A DNA stretch of 64,000 nt from Helicoverpa zea (lineage: Eukaryota > Arthropoda > Insecta > Lepidoptera > Noctuidae): the NCBI RefSeq assembly GCF_022581195.2, contig NC_061472.1, positions 620,001 to 684,000 on the forward strand, written 5' to 3'. Shown piece by piece: positions 40,001 through 52,000 of this stretch. A program made the position numbers and the translations under genes. Under the pieces are notes generated by a model that was given only the letters and a program-made list of their open reading frames with translations, was not told the origin of the DNA and searched no databases. The first letter of the stretch is position 1, and the number at the start of each line of letters is the position of its first letter.

Positions 40001-43000
40001 AATCGAAATTTAATTTTTTATTAGTATGTAAATCTAATTGTGAAAACTTGTAAATGGCCTTCAAGTGTCATATTATTTCTCTCATATTGTTTCCTCGGTT
40101 TGTTCCCACTAGTTCTACTGCTTAGTTCTACCGTAGAACTAATGGGAACTTTTTTTCCCACTAGTTCTACTATTTGAGGTGTAACAAAATAGTAGAACTA
40201 GTGGGAATTATGGTTTTTATTGGTATTCCCACTAGTTCCACTGAACATTGGCAGTAGAACTAATGGGACATAATTTTGTTCTACTAGGCAGAAGAAATAC
40301 AGTCGACGGCCGATAGATGTGATTTTTTTTGGAGCATGAAAATCGATAGCAGGCAGAATAACTTAGATTTTTTTCATTACTTTCAACAAAAATCTAATGT
40401 TTTTCTTTATAAAAGTACTAGGATAGCAGAAATGAAGAGGAGCTAGTTAATCTTTTTGTTCTTCTGATTTTTAAACAGGTGGAGGTGTTATAAAATTGTA
40501 TAACACCTCTATGGTGGTATTTGACACATTGATTAAAAAAACACACACTAAAGTTTAGTTAAAAGGTTCTTGTAACCTACAGACAGACATGTGTTGCTGG
40601 GGAGTTTGTTGCGCCACTTCTTCTTTCCAGCAAAAACACATAGGAAGTGGTGAAGGGCGGGCGTTTTGGGGGCTGTCTATTGTAAATTCCTAGCGTTCAA
40701 AAAATACTGTCTTGCAGCCAAGTTTGAATAAATGATTTTAGATTTTTTGATTTTGATTTTGTTAGTTTGATGTGAGTGTTGTGTTTGAAACTAACAGTAG
40801 TAATACAAAAGTTAACATCTGTTAAACACTTGTCTAAAAAAGTGTGGCTACAAAAGGGACCTTATTTCAACGTCGTTTGTCATTTATACAAGTGTTCAAC
40901 AGACGTTTAAATTTTTTTGTGGTACGACGGTAAATGTCCGAATTATTGTGTTTTTTTAAACGATTATTTTTATTTATTTGTTATTTTTTTGCCTAAATCA
41001 TAGGGCTGCAGTTCAAATAGTCAGTCTCTTCAAAGTAATTTTTGCGTTATTGTTTACTTACATTTCTATTCAATGTGTATTATTATAAACAATGTCTTTT
41101 AATTAGTAGTGTTGTAGATGAATATCAATGTCTGATTTTAAACACCACCTAGCTCCTCTTCATGTCTGCTGTCCTAGTACTTTTATAATGAAAAACATTT
41201 AATTTTTGTTGAAATTCATGAAAAAAATCTAAGTTATTCTGACTGTTATCGATTTTGAGCTCTGAAAAAAATCACAACTACAGATAACCACCCAGGCCGT
41301 CGACTGTACTTATTCTGTCTAGTAGAACAAAATGTCCCATTAGTTCTACTGCCAATGTTCAGTGGAACTAGTGGGAATACCAATAAAAACCATAATTCCC
41401 ACTAGTTCTACTATTTTGTTACACCTCAAAAAGTAGAACTAGTGGGAAAAAAAGTTCCCATTAGTTCTACGGTAGAACTAAGCAGTAGAACTAGTGGGAA
41501 CAAACCCTTAGCTGTAAGTTTTCCGAAAATGTTAAAATAAAATAAAAATTGATTAGAGTACTTTTATGTCCCAAAACTCAAAAATTTTCGCGCTCGCTAC
41601 GCTCGTGACTTCACCTTGCACTGTTGTTTGTTATACAAATTTAGGTGCTTTGGTGACCCAAACCTTAAATTTTTTTGCGCTCGCTACGCTCGCGGGTGCT
41701 TTACTTTCCACTTGTTTTCTTTTTTTCATCCTTTTTTAGCCGAACCTAGAAGGTAGCGTCGCTTTAAGTCCTTTTATTTACAAGAAAATAACTCATAGTT
41801 TTCATATGAAAGTGATTGCACGGTCATGATTGCACCCGGGCGCTACATGAGCTAGAGACGGCCCTGAATCAGTTATACGAAGAGCTGAATATTATCTCGG
41901 TGCTGAAATATATATTAGAAAAGAATTTAACTGAAATTTGTCCCACTACCGAAATAGTCTTGAGAATTCGAATAATAAAATAATAATATCGAAAAAGCAG
42001 TTTTTCGAGGCTTAAAATTATTAAAACATGTTGGCATTCGATGACACAAGATCGACTTTCAGCCCTTGCTATTCTTTCGATCGAAAATGACGTTGCTCAT
42101 TCATTCGATTATTCTGCTTTAATTAAAAATTTTAGTCTTAAGAAAAGTCGCAAGCATCAGATCATTTTTAACCGACTTCCCAAAAAGGAGGAGGTTCTCA
42201 ATTCGGCCGGTATGTTTTTTTTTTTCTATGTATATATGTTACAGCCAAAGTAATAAGTCTGAATATTATACATATTATCTATAGTTCGGCCATTCAGAGA
42301 ATGCGTTCCTGACACGTCGCGATTGAACTGACGACGTAACTTTGCAATGGCGTTGCAGTTACGATAAAAATATTTTTGCTGGTTGTTTACCGTTTTAACA
42401 ATTGAGGAGCATTAAAACAACATTATTATATCAATAATCAATGAATGTAGTTACGTCGTCAGTTCAATCGCGACGTGTCAGGAACGCATTCTCTGAATGG
42501 CCGAACTATAGCTATTATTTGTAATATCTACTCAATTTGGATAAAGTGATAATTGACACAGAATTAATCACATTAACTAGCAATTTTATATAATATCTCC
42601 ATAGACTTAGATAATGTAATAAAACAAGTACCTAGGTAAACATTATTATTTCATGTTAACTACGTGTCTGGTAGCTGACCTTAATATAAATCAAAAAAGG
42701 CCAGTTAGCCCAGTGCAGGGCACGCCATAATAGTAGCGAAAAGTCCCCTCTTTGAGGTGTGACTCGGACCACTATACGGACGTCCCGGAGGACACGGTGA
42801 ACCACACAGTCCAGGTGTGCCTGGGAAGGGCACCGCCGTGTCCTCGTCGAGGCAATACGCAGCGGCGACCTCTCGTGCGTGCTCGATCCTGGTTCAAGCC
42901 AAGGTCCGGGGTGAGAGGTAATGGGATGCCTTCGTCTCATGCAGACGCTAGAAAAGTTAACACCTCTCATCCCAGCTGCTGGCATGGACGTGGAAGACAC

Positions 43001-46000
43001 CACGGGCGCTGGGTGTAGGGTGACGTCTCACGGCCATCGTAGGCGTGGGTCTGTGGGCGGTGAGTTTCGGTTGGCTCATCGTCCTTCCGTCTCAAAACAC
43101 GGGCCCGTCTCGACAGCGCGTTGCTCCACGCGCTCCTCGAAGAGATTCAGCAAACCCCAGTGGGTTTAAGTCACCAACAGACTGACACTCCATCACGCTG
43201 CTAACCCACAGCGGGAGGAATCATTTGATGATTTATCATAAAAAAGTCTACAATAACTTTAACCGTTTTTAAGAATTAGTCAGCAGTAAGCTGGTTATAC
43301 CATATTTATTACTTTGGCCAACTTTGACCAGCTATAATGAATAGTATCCAGATAAAGTGATTAATTTATCACATTGTCAGGTCAATTTGGGTATTGTACA
43401 TAATAACCAGTGATTATGTATAGTATATATATAATCACTATGGCTGTAACATATACATCGATTACTCCGAGGTTTATAGACCGATTTACGTGATTCTTTT
43501 TTTGTTCGACGCGGAATAACTGCCAGTTGGTCCCATAGTCATCAGGTCAAGGATCTGATGATGGAAACCCTGAGAAATCGAGGGCAACCTTCTAAAGTTG
43601 TAGGCAAACATGGGGTAAAAACTTTACACTCAGGTGTATGCCTGAAAGCACTATTCAACAGTGAAGGTTTGGAGCTGACCTGATGTTGGAGAACAGAGAG
43701 GGTCGAGGGAACTCGACAACTGAATATGTGAACTACCTCGTGTTTGGGCTTATATTATTTGTATTGACGAGACCTTTGCAACAGTGAAGGTTTTGAGCTG
43801 ACCTGATGATGGAGACCAAAGAAGGTCGAAGGAACTCGACAACTATATATGTAAAACACCTCGTATTTGGGCTTATATTCTTTGTATTGATAAGAACTTT
43901 CGACTTATGGATAGTGACAACTATTCGTATCACTGAAAAGCTGTAAATAAAAAACTTTTTTACAAAAAAATTAAACCGCCTTCCAAAAACACTACAAAGC
44001 AAAAAAAGAACTAATTTTATGTGCATCGGCCTAGAAGTCGGTGGCAAAATTAACTTAGTAACATCCATTAGACATCGACTTCTAGGCCGATGCACCTAAA
44101 ATTAGTTTTTTTTTTGCTTTGTAGTGTTTTTGGAAGTCGGTTTAATTTTTTTGTAAAAAAGTTTTTTAATATTTGTTAATTTTGTGATTCTTTAAATATA
44201 AACTGTAGTAAAAATAAAATTTTATTAATTTGTTTAACTTGACCATTTCTCCTCAAACATGACGTTTAGCTAAATCAAAACACCAGCTTACTCTCGCAAC
44301 ACATACTTTTCACGTAGGACAAAGGGCCTCGCATAGACCTGCCGCACGTAGCCTCGCAATGGCTAGGGCCGCCGCTGGGGATACCACAAGACCACAATAG
44401 ACGACCTATGAATTGAGGAACGATAGGGGAGACGGCATAAAGATGGTAGGTCAAGCGCCTTCGTGTAGGTCGAGGTAACGTAAGGCAGGCGTGATCAAAA
44501 ATATCAGTTACCAAGAACTATCGAGGCATTCGTTTTCCTTTTCAAATCAAACCCAATCAAATATCTTAATTGGTTGACGATCTTATTTTAAAATAAGAAG
44601 CGGGTTCTATAGAACATATCATAAGTATTACCTTATACAACACGACGAGTAGCGCCATAAGCCAGTGGCGCCTAACGTGGGGCTCCAGGGCCGCCAATGA
44701 GTGCGTGCTGGCGGGGCTGCAGGCGCTACTGCCCGCGCCGCAACAGTACTGCACAACCACGGAGGAATTATTATAAGTACACCGGAGATGCCATAAGGGA
44801 GGTAGGTCAAGTGAGTACTTGTAGGTCAAGTAAAAGATGGTTAGCGTGACCAATCCGATAAATAACCCGCCCAATGAAGCTCGAGAATGTTTGGTGCCAT
44901 AGGCTTGGAAATTTGAAATTTTTTGAAATGAATTTGATTTTATCAGCATGTCAGAAAACTTTGAAAGTGTAACGGCATGGCGGACAAGTTTGAAAGTCGA
45001 ACGGCTTTCCGACATCAGACTAAGAATTTTGCTAAAAAATTGAAACCGCAATTAGAACACTCACATACTAATTACCCAAACACTTCAGTTGATCTTGATT
45101 CTAATATCACTAAACCATGTCCCAATATTTACGGAAACTCACATAATAAATCAAATACCTTTATAAATGAATACGTACCTGCAAAAGTAGCAGCGTAGGT
45201 TCAGCAATACTGGCTCCCATGACATGGTTCTGATCCAGCACTTGCGGCAGGTTCGCCATGAACGCGTTGAAGATCGACGATTGCCTTCACGGATATGAGA
45301 GGAAAGTAACTTCATTAACTTTCAGTTGGTTAATGTTCAGTTACTTTACAGTCTGCCCGATAGATATTTAAGGAGACAGAAAAACGTCAATAGTAAAACG
45401 TAATTTTTTTTATATTGAAAGTAGCGAATATTTTGCGCAATTTACTCTTAAAGACTCAAATAATAAGTGGTGTATGTACCAACAACTTATTTAATTAGAA
45501 GAGATTTTTACAATAGAGTGAATAATTGCGTCTAACCAGAATAGTTATGGCATAAAATAATGCCATTCAAAAGGATAAAATTCTTAAAACGTACCGTAAC
45601 GTGAATGGCGATATATGGAAGTACTTCTCTACACAGTTGTATCCTAACAAGAGGAATAGATGTTTTAACACCAACTCTTGCGTTTTGGACGACTGCTTAT
45701 CTTCCAATGGGTGCGCTTGATCAGACCTAGGAAGAAACATATGTTCTTAAAATGTCCCAGTCCATTTTAAGATCATTAAATATTTTGAGTACATGATTGA
45801 TATTTCAATGGCTTATAGGACAAGGTTCGAAATTTAACGACATGTCGAACTGATTTTAAAGTTGTAAGCATGTCGGATAAGTTGAAAAGTATTATTATTA
45901 CATAGTTAATGGTATTTATGTCCTTTAGTAAATAATTTATGTTGAAAACATCTATGGAATTAATGTAAAAAACAAAACAAAATCACAAAAAAAACATTTA

Positions 46001-49000
46001 TAAATTAAAGTAAAATAATAAGTTACCTGGACAAGAACTGCATGAGCAGAAAGACCAGCAGGTTCGTGGTCTCTCTGTCTGCCTCCTCGAGATCAACTGC
46101 CTTCGGTAGTATAGTGGTCAGGGTGTCTTCTGAACGACCCGATAGGGAATGGAATCCATCTACCAAAAAATCAAGAAAACTTGTACATTTAACACTAATA
46201 TTCAAGTTATTATAAAACGAGATTGCAGCGTGCTGCAGAGATTTCTTTGGGTAAGAAGTGACTTTGGAAATATATTTATTACTAATTCATCTTTACTGGG
46301 GAGTTTGTTGCGCCACTTTTTCTACCCAGCAAAAACACATAGAAAGTGATGAAGGGTGAGCGCTTTTGGAGCTGTCTTTTGCAAATTTCCGAGGGTCAAA
46401 AAGTGCTATTTTGATTTTACATGTATGGTCATCCACGGTTAAAATTACATAATATGTAACAACTAACTGAAAACGTTATGAACCAGTGAGGAATTATTTT
46501 CTTAATACATGTAGTTTATGTGTAGATAATAAGTCATTTATTCAAAATAAACTGAAAATTAGCATTATCAAGTTCACAAAAGACAGCCTCCAAAAACGCC
46601 CGCCCTTCAACCCTTCCCATTTAACCTATATTTTACAACACAACATGTAACAGTCCACACAATACAATCACAAGTTCCCAGTACATGAATGAACTCACCA
46701 TGCGAGTTGTTAGACCTCTGCGCGCTGGCGAGCGGCTGCGGCGCGGCCAGCAGTTGCCCCAGCCCGAAGCGGGACGTCTTGCGCTTCAGCAGCGGCGCCG
46801 AGTACTGACGGGAGTACACCTTCTCGCGCTCTGAGGAGGAAATATACAGCCTTACTTATAAAAATCTCTCATCATCTTCTAAGCATAATTTTAACTAATT
46901 ACTACTTAAAGCCTTAAGTATTGATTAGATGTTAGTTAAGACATGCTTAAGCAACGTTTATAAGTAAGAATTTTCTTAAACAGCCCTTAAGTATTACTTA
47001 TTATTCAATTCACGTTTATAAGTGTTTGGTATGCTGGAACTTGGTGAATATCTAAAGGTGTCATACCTAATCACATTAAATTAAATACGTTAACATACTA
47101 ATAAATATGTGTCGATAAGTACAAAAAAAAATACGCAAAAATAAAAATATATAAATTTCAAATAAAGTAAATATAATAAAAATGTGAGAGAATTAGAACA
47201 CCAATTACAAACAACGGAAATTCTCCCTTGAAAAGTGACAGCTGTCTGGTCAACACATTAGATACTTACTCCTAACTTTATCTTCGCTATACACACGATG
47301 TTGTAAATTATGAAATCGAAAAATGACTCCTGTGGCCAAACCACTGAATGGATTAGGTTATTTTTTACAATTCGCCATGTATATGTAATAGGATTTAATG
47401 TGATTAGGTACGACACACCTGATATAGTCATGGTGGCCCAGTGGGTAAAGAACCAACGTCTCAAATATGAGGGTGCGGGTCCGATTCCAGGTCAGGTAAG
47501 TACCAATGCACTGTTCTAAGTTTATATGTACTTTCCAAGTATATCTTAGACACCAATGACTGTGTTTCGGATGGCACGTTAAACTGTAGGTCCCGGCTGT
47601 CATTGCACATTCTTAGCAGTTGTTACGGGTAGTCAGAATAAAGTAAGTCTGACGCCAGTCTTACCAAGGGGTATGGGTTACTCGAGTTGAAGAGGTTAGA
47701 TAGGCAGTCGCTCTTTGTAAAGCTCTGGTACCCAGTTGAATCCGGTAAGACTGGAAGCCGACCTCAACATAGTTGGGAAAATGGCTCGGGAGATGACGTA
47801 GGGCGACATATGTACTGTTTTTGTAGTTACCATGTCTAGTGTCGGGGTGCGGCGGCATGGTGGCGGGCGCGGAGATGGTCCGCTTGTAGGGCCACTTGGT
47901 GCCGAACGACGCGCTCAGCGTGTTCACGTTGTGTGAGCGAGCTGATACGCTTAACGCCTCGTGGGCACGACGCACCTTGTATAGGAACCACTCTGAACTT
48001 GTTTCGCTGCTTACTAGCTCTGTGGAAGTAAAGAAAAAAACAGCTACACCTCCTATCTTATCGAGTAACAAATGGGAGGTCTCTGCGAAACAAGGAGTGT
48101 TTGAAAGAGCGACTTAGGGTGCTTACATAAAGAAACAGGTTGCCGGTACAGACAAACCTGTACGGGTAGGTACCGATCAGTGCAGGTATAATATTTCAAT
48201 ACAATCCTATTGACTCACTTATAAAGAAATAGGTTGTCAACCTGTTGCCAAAACCGCGTGGACATAGCCCGGCCTACCTACTCGTCGCAAAGCGCGCGTG
48301 ACGTCACCTCAAGTGGTCGTGACGTCAGCGCGACGCCCACACCGGCAACAACATGGACTATCCGCGAACCTGCTGCCACGCGCTCACAGACCCCCCTCGA
48401 GCATACTCCACGCATGCGCAGCGCAGGAGTTACCTACTTCTTGTGTACAATTTATATTCAGAATACGTAATATATTTTACCTACATCATCAACGAAGTTA
48501 CTCAGTACTCAGACAGTTGTCTTCGAAAATAGAACGAAAGATTTATAACCAAGCAAGACAAAAAACGAAAAAAACTCACCTCTCAAGTTAGAGAAGTCGA
48601 TAGTCTTATTAGAATTGATCTGCGCCTCCAAGAAGAGAGCTTCGAACCTATTGAGGAAGAACTCCCACGTGAGGATCTTGCGGTCACTGAGGGTGTTGTG
48701 CAGTTGGTAGATGGACTGCAAGATCATCGGCCGGTCTACTATCACCAGGTCGAACTGCGTCTCCAAGCAGTAGAGGAGTAGCTGCAAGTAAGTAGATTGT
48801 TTAGTCCGCGGCATATTGAAGAAGGGATCTTCGATTGGCAGTGGTGAAAAACTGAAGGCAGAAGGAGACAATTTTAAAGCCAATGATAGTGAAAAATATA
48901 AGAGACACTATCCAGGATTGCATTTAAAGCAGTGCGCAGAAAAAAAGCTAGTGGTTCCGAATCAATAACAGAACATATCTGCATCATCAGTAATTTGTTT

Positions 49001-52000
49001 TTTATATATTTTTATCCGCCCTAAAATCAGCAAAATATGGACCATACAAAGCTTACAAAATAAACATCTGTGGTTCTTTATATAAAAAAAAATTGTACTA
49101 AAACACAACAAAATAAAGATATACGTACCTATAAAAGTTATTTAACTATAAGTTGTCAAAGTTTGCGCACTGAATAAAATGCAATACTGCATATTTTTTT
49201 AATGATTGGAATCTAAGTGGGACGAATATTTTATAATCAAGACATTTTAAATGGCAGAAAATCATACAAAACATTTATATATCAAACCTGAGCGGCATGA
49301 TTGTTGATAGAAGTCTTCTGTCTTCTGATTGCGGTAAGCGGTTACCCACTGTACCACGTTATCAATATCCATGGAGGCGACAGTGTCACCTTTTTGAATA
49401 CTGATAACATAGTACAGGGAGTACCAGGGCACTTCCAGTTCTTCTAGATCCTTCTTCAATTCTTCTTTGTAATTTTTTACTAGTTCAGGCTATATATGTC
49501 ACCGTAAGATTACAAACATCGTTAGATTACAATCTATCTCGAGAGATTGTAAACTGTCGAATTATTGTGAACCGTAACATCTGATTGCAATTTAACGCAT
49601 TATTTTTCGCTATATTATAATCTATCAATGTAAAGCGGTCAAATTGTCAACTGGCGCAGAACGGAATGCATCTTGCGCGCTGATTGGTAGAACGTAATGT
49701 GCCCCCGCCGCTCCGGCTTTCGCCATTTTGTTTGTTTATTTCATTTGTTGTCGATTGTGTAAACAACTGTGTTTTCGTGATTATAAATTGATTTTCTGTT
49801 GAAAATAACTTATATCTTCAGAATTAGTTATATAAAAGTGTTGAGGATCTAAAATTTATCTGTGATTAACCAAAGTAAAGCAGTTTGAACGATAAACCAA
49901 CATGTGAACAGAACGGCTGGTCGTGATTGGTCGATTTTACAAAAAGACTGACCAATCAGGGAGAGCTTTCGGACAGTTGACAATTTGACAATTTCTCATC
50001 GATAGATTATAATATAGCGAAAAATAATGCGTTAAATTGCAATCAGATGTTACGGTTCACAATAATTCGACAGTTTACAATCTCTCGAGATAGATTATAA
50101 TCTAACGATGTTTGTAATCTTACGGTGACATATATACAACGTAAATGCTTGAAAAATCCCGACGTGCAGCTTCGAGTCGCTTCAATAATACACTCTTTTG
50201 CAAAGAAACGGGCACCTATGTGATTTCCTGGGTTGAACGGCTTTATGTTTACTTCAACGGGTTCTGATGACTGACATATGTTACAAGCACCAAAAGGGCT
50301 AGCCAAACATGCGTCAGAGAGTGTATTCTAAATTTGAATTTTGGAGAATTGCTAAGAAACTTATTAAAGCTTTTTATTGCCCAATTCCTGGTAGAAAGTT
50401 CGGCGGTTTAAAATATCCCTTTCTTAAACTTTCGTAAACCGCACAGTCAGTTTTATGAAAATCACATCGAAAACTTTTCAAACTGCCAACGAGCTTTCTA
50501 CCAAGAATGGGACAGGAAAAAGCTTTAATCAGTTTCTTAGCAATTCTCCAAAATTTAAACTTAGAATACACTCTTACGCATGTTTTTCTAACTCTTTTGG
50601 TGCTAGTAATTTACTCCAGTCATTAAAACCTTTTGAAACATACATAAAATCGTTAAACCCAAGGTTTCGCATAGGTGCCCGTTTTTTTGCAAAAGAGTTT
50701 ATTATAAATTTGGTATTTACACTATTACATTTATCAAATCATATACCTATATAGAAATTCTGCAGGTAAAAAGTATTTGCGTCGTTACGGGTAGTCAGAA
50801 GCCACTAAGTCTGACACCAGTCGAACCAAGTGGTATTGGGTTGCCCGGGTTGTGCGGGTCAGATAGGCAGTCGCTCCTTGTAAAGCACTGGTACCCAGCT
50901 GCCTCCGGTTATACCTCAACATAGTTGGGAAAAAGGCTTGGAGGATGATGACCTAGTTACAAGTGAAGCTAATATAAGCGTGTTAATAATATTATAAGTA
51001 GGAGTGGGAACGGCAGTTAAAGTACACTTACATCAATAGCATTGTCATGCACAGTGCCGATGTACAAAGTGGCTCGCTGTGCCACGTACACATTGATGTC
51101 ATCCATGCTAGAGATCAGGTAGCAGAACGCCGTAGCTAGGGCTGTTTGTAGCGGCAGGCTGGTTTTCACGGGAGAACCGTCCATGAACCTGGGAGGGGAG
51201 ATAAGGGATATTGAGAAAGGTTGAGGGTAAACATGAAGCCACCATAATTTATGTAAACTGTGATGAAGGCGTCAAGAATTTAAAGGATCGGAAAGTAGTT
51301 ACTGACAATATAATTTAGTCTTATGGGCGTGTCCATGGATGTGGTTGAAGACCAAAAAAATATGCGCTAGATATTGGCCAAATGATATAAAGGTAAAGGA
51401 AAAAGAAACAATGAATATTTTGAAATTTTTGATATAAACAAGTCATGATTTTTTAAGTAGTTTTAAAAATAAAAGCGACAGACATAATGATGACATATGA
51501 AAAGGGCATATAACCATACATTTTTTTTTATTATTTATTTACACCACTATCTACCATTACAGGTTCTTATCTTAACATAATGCGATAGACGGGACACAAT
51601 ACTACAAAATAATAACTGAAAACATATAGATAACGCCAAAGCAAATCATAAAAATTAAACAGGAAAATAGAACATACAAATAAAATTTATAAAGGCTTTA
51701 TTAAACATAAAAAAAAAAAAAACAAACAAATAGCAGTAACAATAAAAACAACACAATATTAATTATTATAACACAAAAGATGCAATAGTTCTCTTGCGAA
51801 TTCACTAAAGTTACACGTCAATACGTCTATCCTTATATGGAGCACGTTTATGTTGACTATCGCTCCGGTAATAGGCGACTTGGCCATGAGGTTAGTCCTG
51901 GCTGGTGGTGTGACCAGAAGTGGTGGGCTCCGGCGCCGCCACACATAACATGACAAAACTAGTCTAAAAGGACTTGTTGTGACACAATGAAACCGTTTTT

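Larger units (their letters stand above)
38986..41863. mobile_element. Nested transposon complex inserted at the exon 25 acceptor
   Basis: Outer element starts CCCAGTGGCGGCCCTAGGGG at 38986 and ends CTAGAGACGGCC at 41863; its flanks contain repeated GCGCTCGCTACGCTCGCGG (39158, 41590, 41679). It contains a LINE (about 39200-41560), itself split by a foldback element (40099-41504). Removal would rejoin exon 25 (TATCCC...) to acceptor ...tataactgattcag. Confidence 0.72.

Noticed and set aside
47431..47505. Possible tRNA gene
   Set aside because: A- and B-box-like sequence is present, but the cloverleaf is degraded and continues into a known-type SINE body, so it is a SINE head.
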